A DNA stretch of 32,931 nt from Verrucomicrobiota bacterium (lineage in GTDB: Bacteria; Verrucomicrobiota; Verrucomicrobiia; Limisphaerales; JAHDYP01), in assembly GCA_023383055.1 (NCBI GenBank), contig JAHDYP010000066.1:1-32931 (forward strand). Direction: 5' to 3'. Position 1 is the first letter of the stretch. Every line of letters starts with the position of its first letter. Below are positions 6,669-15,511 of the stretch, piece by piece. The translations under genes and the position numbers were made by a program. The notes under the pieces are model-generated. The model worked only from the letters and a program-made list of their open reading frames with translations, was not told the origin of the DNA and did no database searches.

Positions 6669-8378
6669 GTGGCGACACGAGACGATTATCTGATTGATAC
6701 CCTCATTGAGATGGGGTTGGTCACGGAAGACCAGCTCGGTCCGGTGCGGGAGGCGGCCGATTCCACCGGTGAAGGCGTGGTGGATACGCTGATCGCCAGG
6801 CAGGTGCTGACGCCGGCGAACGTCGCCATGGCGAAAGCGGCTCAGTTCGGGGTGGAGTTCGTCAATTTGTCCGAGATGCGGCTTACGGACGAGGCGTTGC
6901 AGGCGGTGCCGCGGCATATTGCGAAGAAGTACAGCGTGGTGCCGTTGTATCGGCACGAGAACACGGTGACGGTGGCGATGAGCGATCCGTCGGACCTGGA
7001 CACCCTGGACAGCCTGCGGATGTTGCTGAACATGGAGGTTGAGCCGCGGGTGGCCAGCCCGGACGATATCGAGTCGGCGATCGGGAAGTATTACGGGGCT
7101 AAGGAGGATTCGGTCAGCAAGATGATCCAGGACATCACCGAGGGTGAGATCCAGATCTCGACGCTGGGCGAGGTGTCGGCTGTGGACGACGGGTCGGTGG
7201 TGGACGCGGACGCGCCGATCATCAAGCTGGTGAACACGGTGATCGTCGAGGCGTTCAAGATGCGGGCGTCGGACATTCATCTCGAGCCGCTGGGCAAGAA
7301 GTTCCGCTTGCGCTACCGGATTGACGGGGTGTTGCACGAGATGAAGAGCCCGCCGAAGCGCCTCCAGCCCTCGATCATCAGCCGGTTGAAGATCATGTCC
7401 AACATGTCGATCTCGGAGAAGCGCGTGCCCCAGGACGGCCGCATCCAGATCGGCGTGGGAGGGCGTTCGATCGATCTCCGGGTTTCCTGTCTGCCGACGA
7501 ACCATGGCGAGAGCATCGTCATGCGGATCCTGGACAAGGAAGGTTTGAAGCTCGGTTTGGCCGAGCTGGGTTTTTTCACGGACGACCAGCAGACGTTCGA
7601 GCGGTTGATCGGGTTGCCGGACGGGATTCTCCTCGTGACCGGCCCCACGGGGTCGGGGAAGACGACGACGTTGTATGCGGTGCTGAATTACATCAACCGG
7701 CCGGATCGCAAGATCATCACCGTCGAAGAACCGGTCGAGTATCAGATGTCCGGGATCAACCAGGTGCAGGTGAACGAAACGGTGGGGTTGACCTTTGCGG
7801 CGGCGCTGCGTTCGATGCTCCGCCAGGCGCCGAATATCATCATGCTGGGTGAGATCCGCGATCTGGAGACCGCCACCATTGCCATCAACGCGTCGTTGAC
7901 GGGGCACCTGGTGTTTTCAACTTTGCACACCAACGATGCGCCCAGCGCGGTGACCCGGTTGATCGACATCGGGGTGGCGCCCTTCCTGGTGGCCTCCTCC
8001 ACCCGGGCATTGCTGGCGCAGCGGTTGGTGCGGAAGATCTGCCGGCGTTGCGGCGCCCCGTACACACCCAGCGAAGCCGAAATGCGGGCGTTGGGCATCG
8101 ACCCGGGCAAGGCCGAGGCAGGCACGTTCAAGAAGGGCAAAGGTTGTCCCGACTGCAATAAAACGGGGTATCGGGGCCGAATGGGCATCTTCGAGATGTT
8201 CGTGATCGACGACGAAGCCCGGAAGCTCATTTACGACAAGGTGCCGTCGTCCGTGTTGCGGACCCGCGCCCGGGAAATGGGCATGCGCACCTTGCGGGAA
8301 GATGGTGCGCGCAAGGTGGTGGCGGGGCTGACTTCGCCGGATGAAGTCATCCACGCCACGATCATGGATACGGATTAG
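6669..8378 (+). CDS. pilB: PilB/GspE-type assembly ATPase (first copy)
   Basis: The 569-aa product is a cytoplasmic hexameric ATPase that powers pilus or pseudopilus assembly. An N-terminal MshEN/T2SSE_N-type domain (about 1-145) precedes the ATPase core. Visible motifs are Walker A GPTGSGKTTT (325-334, Lys331), the Asp box, the Walker B segment IIMLGEIRD with Glu395, the His box (GHLVFSTLHTND) and a zinc-binding Cys set (C458, C461, C493, C496). The stretch just before Walker B reads RQAPN where the usual sequence, including the second copy here, is RQDPD. The start is a GTG chosen because no in-frame ATG exists upstream. The retraction ATPase gene follows, so this looks like a type IV pilus rather than a pure type II secretion locus. 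Confidence 0.93.
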   Translation: MATRDDYLIDTLIEMGLVTEDQLGPVREAADSTGEGVVDTLIARQVLTPANVAMAKAAQFGVEFVNLSEMRLTDEALQAVPRHIAKKYSVVPLYRHENTVTVAMSDPSDLDTLDSLRMLLNMEVEPRVASPDDIESAIGKYYGAKEDSVSKMIQDITEGEIQISTLGEVSAVDDGSVVDADAPIIKLVNTVIVEAFKMRASDIHLEPLGKKFRLRYRIDGVLHEMKSPPKRLQPSIISRLKIMSNMSISEKRVPQDGRIQIGVGGRSIDLRVSCLPTNHGESIVMRILDKEGLKLGLAELGFFTDDQQTFERLIGLPDGILLVTGPTGSGKTTTLYAVLNYINRPDRKIITVEEPVEYQMSGINQVQVNETVGLTFAAALRSMLRQAPNIIMLGEIRDLETATIAINASLTGHLVFSTLHTNDAPSAVTRLIDIGVAPFLVASSTRALLAQRLVRKICRRCGAPYTPSEAEMRALGIDPGKAEAGTFKKGKGCPDCNKTGYRGRMGIFEMFVIDDEARKLIYDKVPSSVLRTRAREMGMRTLREDGARKVVAGLTSPDEVIHATIMDTD

Positions 8379-8495
8379 CCAGGGCGCGGGCGTAAGTGAG
8401 TGTGTCAGGTCAGGTTTGTCTAAGGGAAAGACTCAGGTGCGCTGGCGCGGCGTGGTGGAGTGAAATGGTTCCGGTTGCCGGGGCCGGTTGAATTT

Positions 8496-9605
8496 ATGTC
8501 TTATTCGATGTCCGACTTGTTGCAGTTGGTGGTCGCTGAAGGGGCGGCCGACCTGCATATCCGTGTGAATGTACCGCCGGTGATTCGGTTGCACGGCGTG
8601 TTGCACCGGGTGGAGGGGCCACCGCTGAGCGCCGAGGATACCGAGGAACTGATGCGCAGCATCACCTCGGAGGATCACATCCAACAAGTGCGCGAGCGGG
8701 GCACGGTCGATTTCGGGTTTGCCTTCGGCGAGTTGGCGCGGTTCCGGGTAAGTGTGTTCAAGGAGCGCGGCAATTTTGGCGTGGTGGCGCGGCAGATCCC
8801 GGCGAAGCTGCTGACGATGGAACAGATTGGGTTGCCGCCCTCGGTGCGCGAGCTTTTGTACAAGCCGCGGGGACTGGTCCTGGTGACCGGTCCGACCGGC
8901 TCGGGCAAGACCACGACCCTGGCATCGATGATCAACATCATCAACGAGGAGCGTGACGACGCGCATATCATCACCATCGAGGATCCGATCGAGTATTACC
9001 ACAAACACAAGAAAGGGGTCATCACCCAGCGGGAGGTGAACGTGGACGTCCCGAACTTTGCCGAAGCGTTGCGCCGCGCCTTGCGGCAAGACCCCGACGT
9101 GGTGATGGTGGGTGAGATGCGGGACTTGGAGACGATGGACGCGGCGATCACGGCGGCGGAAACGGGGCACTTGGTGTTTGGCACGCTGCACACGACTGGG
9201 GCGGCCAAGACCATCGACCGGGTGGTCAACGCGTTCCCGGTCAACCAGCAGGAGCAGATTCGGATTCAGCTTTCGACGGTGCTGCAGTCGGTGATTTCCC
9301 AATTGCTGCTGCCGCGCTGCGACAAACCGGGGCGCGTGGCGATCTTCGAGGTCATGATTAACACGCCTTCGATCGCGGCGTTGATCCGGGATAACAAGAC
9401 CTTCCGCATCAACTCTGACATCCAGACTGGCGCCAAGTATGGCATGGTGACCTTGGACAGCTTCCTGATCGACAAGTACCAGGCCGGCATGATTTCCCAG
9501 GAAGAGGTCATCACCAAATCCCAGGACCCGGCCACCATCCTGCACAAGCTCCAGGAACTGCAATCGGCTCAAGGCGGGTCGGAAGGGCAACCGGCGGGGG
9601 GATGA
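8496..9605 (+). CDS. pilT: PilT-type retraction ATPase
   Basis: The product is 369 aa from the ATG at 8496; a GTG at 8460 would add 12 residues not typical of the family. PilT disassembles type IV pili by ATP hydrolysis at the inner face of the membrane. The N-terminus (SMSDLLQLVVAEGAADLHI) fits PilT closely. Walker A GPTGSGKTTT lies near 131-140, Walker B is [12 protein letters not shown], and the His box is GHLVFGTLHT. The C-terminal segment SIAALIRDNKTFRI followed by a GM motif corresponds to the family's AIRNLIRE region. It lacks the zinc-Cys insertion of PilB, as expected. It sits between two PilB-type genes, an arrangement that suggests the fibre can both extend and retract. Confidence 0.94.
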   Translation: MSYSMSDLLQLVVAEGAADLHIRVNVPPVIRLHGVLHRVEGPPLSAEDTEELMRSITSEDHIQQVRERGTVDFGFAFGELARFRVSVFKERGNFGVVARQIPAKLLTMEQIGLPPSVRELLYKPRGLVLVTGPTGSGKTTTLASMINIINEERDDAHIITIEDPIEYYHKHKKGVITQREVNVDVPNFAEALRRALRQDPDVVMVGEMRDLETMDAAITAAETGHLVFGTLHTTGAAKTIDRVVNAFPVNQQEQIRIQLSTVLQSVISQLLLPRCDKPGRVAIFEVMINTPSIAALIRDNKTFRINSDIQTGAKYGMVTLDSFLIDKYQAGMISQEEVITKSQDPATILHKLQELQSAQGGSEGQPAGG

Positions 9606-9635
9606 TTCGGCGGGTGCCCCTCGAATTTCCCGGTC

Positions 9636-9662
9636 TTGACGTTTGCGAAGGATAGATACGAT
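9636..9662 (+). promoter_or_regulatory. Possible internal promoter before the second ATPase gene
   Basis: TTGACG at 9636-9641 and TACGAT at 9657-9662 are separated by 15 bp, slightly short of optimal. They lie in the 100-bp gap between pilT and the second pilB-type gene, one of the larger gaps in the series. Confidence 0.3.
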
Positions 9663-9705
9663 TCTATGGCCATGAACCAACGGGCAACGGTCGGCACGGA
9701 CTGAT

Positions 9706-11403
9706 ATGGCAGAGATCTCGAATCCTTTGCTGGCGCTGCTGCAGGAGCGCGGTCTGATCGACGACATGCAGTTGGAGGAGGTGTCACAGGAGTTGCAGCG
9801 GAGCGGGGCGCCCATCATCCAGATTCTCCAGGACTTCGGGCTGTTGGACATGGGGACGATCCTGCAGGTGCTGGCGGATCATCTGCACACCGAGGTGGTC
9901 GAGATCCGGGACCAGGACCTGAACTCGGAAGTGATCAGTGCGGTTCCGGCAACGGCCGCCCGGATGCACCAATGCCTGCCGGTGGCGGTTTTCGACGGCA
10001 CCGTGCGGGTGGCGGATCCGTTGAATCCCTCGACGGTGGACGAACTGGCCTATGTGACCGGTCGTGAAATCCAGTTGGTGGTGGCGGATCCCGCCTCGAT
10101 CGAGAAGGCGATCAACAAGCACTACGGCAACGAGGCGGAAAGCGTCAGCGATGTCCTGAAAGCCCTCGGGTCGGATGCGGAGATTGCCAAGGAGGTGGCG
10201 GAGGCGACCGCGGGCGACGGGGTGATGGACCTGGAGGATCTGGCGAACGTGGCGCCGATCATCAAGTTTGTGAATCTCGTTTTGTACCAGGCGGTGATGG
10301 ACCGGGCGAGCGACATTCATTTCGAGCCGTTCGAGGATGAATTCAAGATCCGGTACCGGGTGGACGGCGCGTTGTATGAGATGACGCCGCCGCCGAAGCA
10401 TTTGTCGTTGCCGGTGACCTCGCGCATCAAGGTCATGGCGAACCTGGACATCGCGGAGCGGCGGTTGCCGCAGGACGGTCGCATCTCGCTGACCATGGCG
10501 GGTAGGCAGATCGATATGCGGGTGTCGACCCTGCCGACCCAGTTTGGGGAATCGGTGGTGTTGCGCGTTCTGGATCGTTCGGCGGTGAACATGGATTTGG
10601 AGCATCTTGGGTTCCCGGATTTCATTCAGCATTACATGGCGGAGACCATCCAGCAGCCCAACGGGATTGTGATCGTGACCGGTCCGACGGGGTGCGGGAA
10701 GACGACGACGCTCTATTCCTTTTTGCGGCGGCTGAACACGATCGATTCAAAGCTGCTGACGGCGGAGGATCCCGTCGAATATGACGTCGAAGGGATCATG
10801 CAGGTGGCGATCAACGAAGGGCTGGGAATGACCTTCGGCAAGGCGCTCCGATCGTTTTTGCGGCAGGACCCCGACATCATCATGGTGGGTGAAATGCGCG
10901 ATCTCGAGACGTCGCAGATTGCGATTCAGGCGTCGCTCACCGGCCATTTGGTGCTGACCACCCTGCATACGAACGACGCGCCGGGGGCGGTCACCCGGTT
11001 GATCGACATGGGGGTGGAACCGTTCCTGATCTCCTCGACGTTGCTTTGCGTGCTGGCGCAACGGCTGGTCCGGACCACCTGCAAGAAATGCCGGACGCCT
11101 TTCGAGCCGACGGAAAACCAGCTCTCCCTGTTGAATCTCTCGCCGCACGATGTCGGGGAGAAAGTGTTTTATTATGGACGCGGCTGTGCCAACTGCAACG
11201 ACACCGGGTACAAGGGGCGGAAGGGGATCTTCGAGCTGTTGGCGGTCAGCGAGCCGGTTCGCGAATTGATCAATCAAAGGGCGCCCACGGTCGTCCTGCG
11301 CCAGAAAGCCGTCGAATTGGGCATGGTGACATTGCGCGAGGACGGATTGCGGAGTATTTTCGACGGCGACAGCACCATTGAAGAAGTCCTGAAGTACACC
11401 TAA
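9706..11403 (+). CDS. pilB: PilB/GspE-type assembly ATPase (second copy)
   Basis: The 565-aa product has the same layout as the first copy but is clearly diverged from it. The N-terminal MshEN-like domain covers about 1-145. Walker A reads [10 protein letters not shown] (326-335, Lys332), Walker [10 protein letters not shown] with Glu396, preceded by the canonical RQDPD. The His box is [12 protein letters not shown] and the zinc Cys are C459, C462, C494 and C497. The platform protein gene follows 14 bp downstream, so this copy is probably the ATPase dedicated to it. The two copies may drive different pseudopilus or pilus types, or may form a mixed hexamer; the sequence cannot decide. Confidence 0.93.
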   Translation: MAEISNPLLALLQERGLIDDMQLEEVSQELQRSGAPIIQILQDFGLLDMGTILQVLADHLHTEVVEIRDQDLNSEVISAVPATAARMHQCLPVAVFDGTVRVADPLNPSTVDELAYVTGREIQLVVADPASIEKAINKHYGNEAESVSDVLKALGSDAEIAKEVAEATAGDGVMDLEDLANVAPIIKFVNLVLYQAVMDRASDIHFEPFEDEFKIRYRVDGALYEMTPPPKHLSLPVTSRIKVMANLDIAERRLPQDGRISLTMAGRQIDMRVSTLPTQFGESVVLRVLDRSAVNMDLEHLGFPDFIQHYMAETIQQPNGIVIVTGPTGCGKTTTLYSFLRRLNTIDSKLLTAEDPVEYDVEGIMQVAINEGLGMTFGKALRSFLRQDPDIIMVGEMRDLETSQIAIQASLTGHLVLTTLHTNDAPGAVTRLIDMGVEPFLISSTLLCVLAQRLVRTTCKKCRTPFEPTENQLSLLNLSPHDVGEKVFYYGRGCANCNDTGYKGRKGIFELLAVSEPVRELINQRAPTVVLRQKAVELGMVTLREDGLRSIFDGDSTIEEVLKYT

Positions 11404-11417
11404 CCTGCGAGGACCTT

Positions 11418-12743
11418 ATGCCCACATTCACCTACGTCGCGATGGATTCCCGTGGCAAAGAAACCAAGGGCACCCTCGATGTGGCCAGCCAGAACGAAGC
11501 CATCAGCCGGTTAAAGGAAATGGGCTATTTCCCCACCAAGGTGGTCGAAGCCGAAAAGCCCAAAGCCAAGGCGGACAAGAAGGGCAAGGCGAAGTCCAGC
11601 GGTGGTGGCGCAGGCGGAAAGAGGGGCAAGTCGATCAATCTCAATATCAGGATCCCCGGCCTCGGTTCCCGGGTTAAACCCAAGATTCTGACGACTTTTA
11701 CCCGGCAGTTGGCGACCCTGGTGGATGCGGGTTTGCCGCTGTTGCGGGGGTTGCGGGTGCTCGAGCGTCAGGAGAAGAACGCCACATTGCGGAACATCAT
11801 CGGCGAGTTGGCCACGGCGATCGAGGGGGGCAGCACGTTTTCGGAGGGACTGGCGCAGCACCCGAAGGTGTTCAACCGGTTGTTTGTCAACATGGTCAAG
11901 GCGGGCGAGTTGGGCGGTGTGCTCGAGGTGGTGTTGAACCGTCTGGCTGAATTCATGGAGAAGGCCGAGAAGATCAAGGGCAAGGTCAAGGCCGCCATGT
12001 TCTATCCTTCGGCGGTCATTATTGTCGCCGTCGCCATCCTGGCCATCCTGATGGTCTTCGTGATTCCGAAGTTCGAGCAGATTTTCAAAGACATGCTCGA
12101 AGGGCGTGGTTTGCCGGCGTTCACGGAATTCGTGTTAAGCATCAGCCGGTTCGTGTCGGAACACGCCATCCTGACCGCGATCGGGGTCATAACGTTCTTC
12201 ATCCTGTTCCGGCTCTTTCTGAAGCTGAAGTTCGGACGGAAACTCTTCGACCGGTTTAAGTTGCATTTCCCGTTGCTCGGGCCCCTCGTCAGCAAAGTGG
12301 CCATATCCCGGTTTGCGCGGACGTTGGGGACGCTGGTCAGCAGCGGCGTGCCGATTCTCCAGGCGCTGACGATTGTGCGCGAGACCTCCGGAAACGTGAT
12401 CATCAGCGAGGCGGTCGGCGCGGTGCACGAGAGTGTCAAGGAGGGCGAGACCATTACCGCGCCACTGGAGGAGTCCCGGGTGTTTCCGCCGATGGTCATC
12501 AGCATGGTGGACGTGGGTGAACAGACCGGCGCGCTGCCGGAGATGTTGATGAAGATCGCCGATAACTACGACGACGAGGTCGACAACGCCGTCGCGGCCA
12601 TGACCTCGCTGCTCGAGCCGATCATGATTGTGTTCCTCGCCGTGGTCGTCGGCAGCATCGTCATCGCCCTGTTCCTGCCGTTGATTACGCTCATCGATCA
12701 ATTGGGTGACACCACCAGCAGCGGCGGCTCAGGCGCGGAATAA
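11418..12743 (+). CDS. pilC: PilC/GspF-type inner-membrane platform protein
   Basis: The 441-aa product begins with the family start PTFTYVAMDSRGKETKGTLD and carries two T2SSF domains (about 90-215 and 290-415). Hydrophobic segments lie near 195-220, about 252-275 and 405-430. It anchors the assembly ATPase to the membrane and is rotated or moved by it to add pilin subunits. A Lys/Gly-rich linker (about 48-80, for example KAKADKKGKAK) between the N-terminal part and the first domain is longer and more basic than I would expect. GAGGA at 11409-11413 is the ribosome binding site. The next gene in the pilus series begins about 930 bp later, after a gap and a toxin-antitoxin pair. Confidence 0.93.
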   Translation: MPTFTYVAMDSRGKETKGTLDVASQNEAISRLKEMGYFPTKVVEAEKPKAKADKKGKAKSSGGGAGGKRGKSINLNIRIPGLGSRVKPKILTTFTRQLATLVDAGLPLLRGLRVLERQEKNATLRNIIGELATAIEGGSTFSEGLAQHPKVFNRLFVNMVKAGELGGVLEVVLNRLAEFMEKAEKIKGKVKAAMFYPSAVIIVAVAILAILMVFVIPKFEQIFKDMLEGRGLPAFTEFVLSISRFVSEHAILTAIGVITFFILFRLFLKLKFGRKLFDRFKLHFPLLGPLVSKVAISRFARTLGTLVSSGVPILQALTIVRETSGNVIISEAVGAVHESVKEGETITAPLEESRVFPPMVISMVDVGEQTGALPEMLMKIADNYDDEVDNAVAAMTSLLEPIMIVFLAVVVGSIVIALFLPLITLIDQLGDTTSSGGSGAE

Positions 12744-12994
12744 AAGTCCGTTGAACCGTGCCCTCGGTGGAGCGTGCGCTATGGCATGCTCGCGAAGACA
12801 ACCGTCGCAGATTCAGTTCCCACCCTCTTGCTCTTGATCATGCTCTTGCTCCTGATCCGCGCGGCAGAGCAAGGGCAAGAGCAAGAGCAGGAATAGGGAC
12901 TGCGTTTCTCTTTGCTGTGGTTCCTGATTTCCAGGTGGCGAAAATGCCGGGAATGGACTAGAGGAATGGGTGTCACACGCAAAAAACTTGAAAA
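12744..12994. other. Intergenic region after pilC
   Basis: No gene is supported here. The stretch contains the inverted hexamer arrays at 12825-12891 and leads to the promoter at 12995-13043. I see no rho-independent terminator directly after pilC, so read-through into the toxin-antitoxin genes is possible. Confidence 0.6.
12825..12891. repeat. Inverted hexamer arrays (CTCTTG type)
   Basis: Five hexamers with the pattern CTCTTG run from 12825 to 12854 (one unit is ATCATG). After ten bases, four to five hexamers of the reverse complement (AAGAGC register) run from 12865 to 12891. The arms can form a hairpin of about 27 bp. The layout matches the arrays at 6208-6513 although the unit differs. 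No T-run follows. Confidence 0.85.
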
Positions 12995-13043
12995 GTCAAT
13001 TGACAATGCTGCCGCCTTTGCGTAAATACAATGTCAATACAAT
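12995..13043 (+). promoter_or_regulatory. Promoter and candidate operator of the toxin-antitoxin pair
   Basis: TTGACA (13000-13005), a 17-bp spacer and TAAATA (13023-13028) form a strong sigma70-like promoter. A perfect 10-bp palindrome GTCAATTGAC (12995-13004) overlaps the -35 box. GTCAAT recurs at 13033, and TACAATG occurs twice 11 bp apart (13027 and 13038). Sites spaced about one helical turn over a promoter fit autoregulation by a ribbon-helix-helix antitoxin; this is inference. Confidence 0.6.
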
Positions 13044-13075
13044 GCATGGGCGATTGATATACGGGGAGATCGTCC

Positions 13076-13363
13076 GTGGAGTTTGACTGGAATAACGTCT
13101 CCTTTGAGTGGGACAGCTCTTTGACGCAGCGGGATGTGGAAGAGTCCTTCGAGGATCCTTTTGCGGTCAGGCTTCTGCCGGACTCCCCGCGATTTAGTGT
13201 CCAAGGCCGATTTTTTAACCTGGGCCGGTCGGCCAGTGGGCTGGGGATATTTGCGGTCTACCGGACGAATGGGCGGCAGATACAGGTCATTTATGCCCGG
13301 CCGTTCGACCCTGAGGAACAGTTTTTTTACCAGCGGAAGCTGAATCAATCGCTGGGGCAATGA
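13076..13363 (+). CDS. brnT: BrnT-like toxin
   Basis: The 95-aa product has the BrnT shape. It opens with FEWDSSLTQRDVEESFEDP, continues through a central beta-rich part with GIFAVYRTNGRQIQVIYARP, and ends in a helix starting EEQFFYQRKL. BrnT proteins are RelE-fold ribonucleases that stop translation and are neutralised by BrnA. The start is a GTG with GGGGAG at 13063-13068 as ribosome binding site. The stop codon overlaps the ATG of the next gene (ATGA), so the two are translationally coupled in the usual toxin-first brnTA order. The pair lies inside the pilus locus with its own promoter. Similarity is by pattern only, so BrnT membership is likely but not certain. Confidence 0.7.
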   Translation: MEFDWNNVSFEWDSSLTQRDVEESFEDPFAVRLLPDSPRFSVQGRFFNLGRSASGLGIFAVYRTNGRQIQVIYARPFDPEEQFFYQRKLNQSLGQ

Positions 13364-13635
13364 ACGCATTTTCAAGTTGGAACGATGTGCCGCTGTTCGA
13401 CAGTGAGCAGGCGGAGGCTGCGTTCTGGGAGGAGAACCGGCCGGATTTGCGGTTATTGGAATCGTCGGTGGCCGGGGCGTCGGAAGGGGCGGAGTCGGTG
13501 ACGATCACGTTGCGGATCGATCCGCGGATGTTGGCTCGGATCAAGCGGTTGGCGCGGTCTCGGTATTTGAATTATCAGAGCATGATCAAGCAGTGGTTGA
13601 GCGAGCGGATGGAGCATGAGTTACGCGACCGGTGA
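13360..13635 (+). CDS. brnA: BrnA/CopG-like antitoxin
   Basis: The 91-aa product has an N-terminal toxin-binding part and a C-terminal ribbon-helix-helix segment (VTITLRIDPRMLARIKRLAR followed by YQSMIKQWLSERM). In brnTA modules the antitoxin wraps the toxin with one end and represses the shared promoter through its ribbon-helix-helix. The ATG overlaps the toxin stop codon by 4 bp. The first pilin-like gene starts 34 bp after this stop, so transcripts from the toxin-antitoxin promoter probably continue into the pseudopilin genes. Confidence 0.75.
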   Translation: MNAFSSWNDVPLFDSEQAEAAFWEENRPDLRLLESSVAGASEGAESVTITLRIDPRMLARIKRLARSRYLNYQSMIKQWLSERMEHELRDR

Positions 13636-13669
13636 CTGGCGGCAAACCACTAAAACAGGACTTGAACAG

Positions 13670-14398
13670 ATGAAAGACCAGGTTCAGAGGGCAGGGCGGG
13701 TGTTCGAGCGGCGGCACGCGGGTTTCACCTTGATCGAGATGTTGGCGGTGATAGCCATCATTGCGGTGTTGGCGGGTCTGGTGGTTGGTTTGACCAGCCG
13801 GGCGTCACGGGCCAGCCGGGACAGCAAGCTGAAGGTGATGCGCGACCAGTTGGTGACGGCCATCGAGGACTACAAGTCGCAGTTTGGGTATTATCCGCCT
13901 GATAACCGCGCCAATTACCCCGTGGGCCCGATCAACGCGGTCACCAATCCGCTTTATTACGAGCTGACCGGCACGGTGGTGGACAATCAGAAAGGGGTTT
14001 TCTTCACACCCGACCGGAGCGAGGAAATCAGTGCCCAGGCGGTTCGCGATTTCTTTGGCGTCGAAGGTTTTGTGAATGCGGTGCCGAGCACGGGTAATTT
14101 GGCGGCCGACACCCGACTGGTGCGCAAGTTCATCGAGCTGAAGTCGGAGCAATTGGGGGAGATCATTCCGAACGTGGCGGTGCTAACCGCTCCGGTGCGG
14201 TGGCCGCTGAATCCGCGGCAGGGTGTGCCGGCATTGGTCGCGCCGGTTCCGAGCAAGCCGGGTTTGAACCCGTGGCGGTATGTTTCGACGAACCCGACGA
14301 ACAACCCGGGGCGATTCGATTTGTGGGCGGAGTTTGTGGATGGCACGAGCGTGAAGATCATCTGCAATTGGAACCAGGATATTCTCGACAAGCCATGA
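13670..14398 (+). CDS. GspG-like type II pseudopilin (first copy)
   Basis: From the ATG at 13670 the product is 242 aa. AGGA at 13657-13660 supports this start; an in-frame ATG at 13616 lies inside the antitoxin gene. The prepilin leader is 18 residues (ending RRHAG), cleaved before FTLIEMLAVIAIIAVLAGL, which has the conserved Glu at +5. A long N-terminal helix continues into a DSKLKVMRDQLVTAIEDYKSQFGYYPPDN stretch typical of GspG-type major pseudopilins, here written only as a description of its start (SKLKVMRDQL) and end (YYPPDN). The C-terminal domain is larger than in ordinary GspG (about 140 aa mature). Confidence 0.85.
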   Translation: MKDQVQRAGRVFERRHAGFTLIEMLAVIAIIAVLAGLVVGLTSRASRASRDSKLKVMRDQLVTAIEDYKSQFGYYPPDNRANYPVGPINAVTNPLYYELTGTVVDNQKGVFFTPDRSEEISAQAVRDFFGVEGFVNAVPSTGNLAADTRLVRKFIELKSEQLGEIIPNVAVLTAPVRWPLNPRQGVPALVAPVPSKPGLNPWRYVSTNPTNNPGRFDLWAEFVDGTSVKIICNWNQDILDKP

Positions 14399-14658
14399 CA
14401 CGGAACGGACAACGGCTGGCGAACGTCACGACCACGCGCCTGGAGGTGCGGTGGTCGAGGTGTGCCTGGAAGCCGCGGATTGCGCGCGATCCGATCGCCC
14501 AGTGCCGTCCGCTTGCGGGCGACGCCACGGAAGCGATGACGTTGTATCGGCGGAGTGGCGGCCGGGTGTCGAGCGGGGGAGACTCATGGAAGTCAACGCC
14601 TGTCGTTGACTGGGTGGCGGTTCGGTATGAGAATCCGCCATCGCGAATCACGTTTTAG
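14395..14658 (+). CDS. Small ORF between pseudopilin genes, uncertain
   Basis: An 87-aa frame starts with an ATG overlapping the stop codon of the preceding pseudopilin gene (ATGA) and ends six bases before the next gene. It has no prepilin signal, membrane segment or family I recognise; it is rich in Arg, Ser and Thr. The overlap argues for translation, but the composition could equally be non-coding spacer. If not a gene, 14399-14663 is an unexplained 265-bp gap in a tight operon. Confidence 0.3.
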   Translation: MTRNGQRLANVTTTRLEVRWSRCAWKPRIARDPIAQCRPLAGDATEAMTLYRRSGGRVSSGGDSWKSTPVVDWVAVRYENPPSRITF

Positions 14659-14663
14659 GTATT

Positions 14664-15503
14664 ATGAAACACTTGAATAACAGCGGCAGCCGATCCCCGG
14701 GGTTCACCCTGATCGAGTTGCTGGTAGTGATCAGCATCATTGGCATCCTGGCGGGCCTGATCATCCCCGTGGTGGCGAAGGCCAAAGTGAAGGCGCAGGA
14801 AGCCAAGGCCCGAATGGAGATGGGCAACCTGCTCACGGCGATCAACCAGTACGAGGCGGATTACAACCGGATGCCGGCCTCGAAGTTCGCGCGGCAATCC
14901 GTGGGCGGGGCCAATCCTGACTTCACCTACGGGACCCTGCACACCACGGTGAACCAGACGCAGCGGATATTGACCCATCCGAAGAAGGTCGACGATTCGG
15001 GGAGACCGTTGCCGCTGCCGACGGTGATCAACCGCTCGGCTGGTCGGCCCTCGGCGTTTGACAACAGCAACGCGGAGGTCATGTCGGCCTTGCTGGGCCG
15101 GACGAGTTGGGCAAACGGCGAAGCGACCTTCAATATCGAGCATTCCATGAATCCGAAGAAACAGGCGTATCTCGAGGTGAAGGAGTCTTCCGGGTTCAAG
15201 CAATCCGGTTTGGGAGAAGATGGGGTTTACCGGGATCCGTGGGGCGTGCCGTATATCGTGACCCTGGACCTGGACTACGACGGGCGCTGCCTCGACGCCT
15301 TTTACCGGCTGGCCTCGGTGTCATCGGAAGGGGTAGGCAACAAGGGATTTAACGGCCTCTTCCGGCTGCCGGACAGCGCGGATGGCGACTTCTTCCAGGC
15401 AAGCAAGAAAGCCATGGTCTGGTCGTTCGGGGCGGACACGAGCATCAACGCCGCCCAGCAAGCGAATGCCGGGGTGAATCGGGACAACATCTTAAGCTGG
15501 TAG
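14664..15503 (+). CDS. GspG-like type II pseudopilin (second copy)
   Basis: The 279-aa product has a 13-residue leader (MKHLNNSGSRSPG) and a canonical pseudopilin start FTLIELLVVISIIGILAGL with Glu at +5. The helix continues with KAKVKAQEAKARMEMGNLLTA and the GspG-like EADYNRMPAS segment. A later part (YRDPWGVPYIVTLDLDYDG) carries the 'DPWGxPY' pattern seen in GspG pseudopilins, where it precedes a calcium-binding loop. It is therefore the better candidate for the major pseudopilin. It is about twice the length of enterobacterial GspG. Confidence 0.88.
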   Translation: MKHLNNSGSRSPGFTLIELLVVISIIGILAGLIIPVVAKAKVKAQEAKARMEMGNLLTAINQYEADYNRMPASKFARQSVGGANPDFTYGTLHTTVNQTQRILTHPKKVDDSGRPLPLPTVINRSAGRPSAFDNSNAEVMSALLGRTSWANGEATFNIEHSMNPKKQAYLEVKESSGFKQSGLGEDGVYRDPWGVPYIVTLDLDYDGRCLDAFYRLASVSSEGVGNKGFNGLFRLPDSADGDFFQASKKAMVWSFGADTSINAAQQANAGVNRDNILSW

Positions 15504-15511
15504 TCACTGTC

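Noticed and set aside
12825..12891. Terminator after pilC
   Set aside because: The stem is made of tandem hexamers and lacks a following T-run; it fits better as a repeat element.
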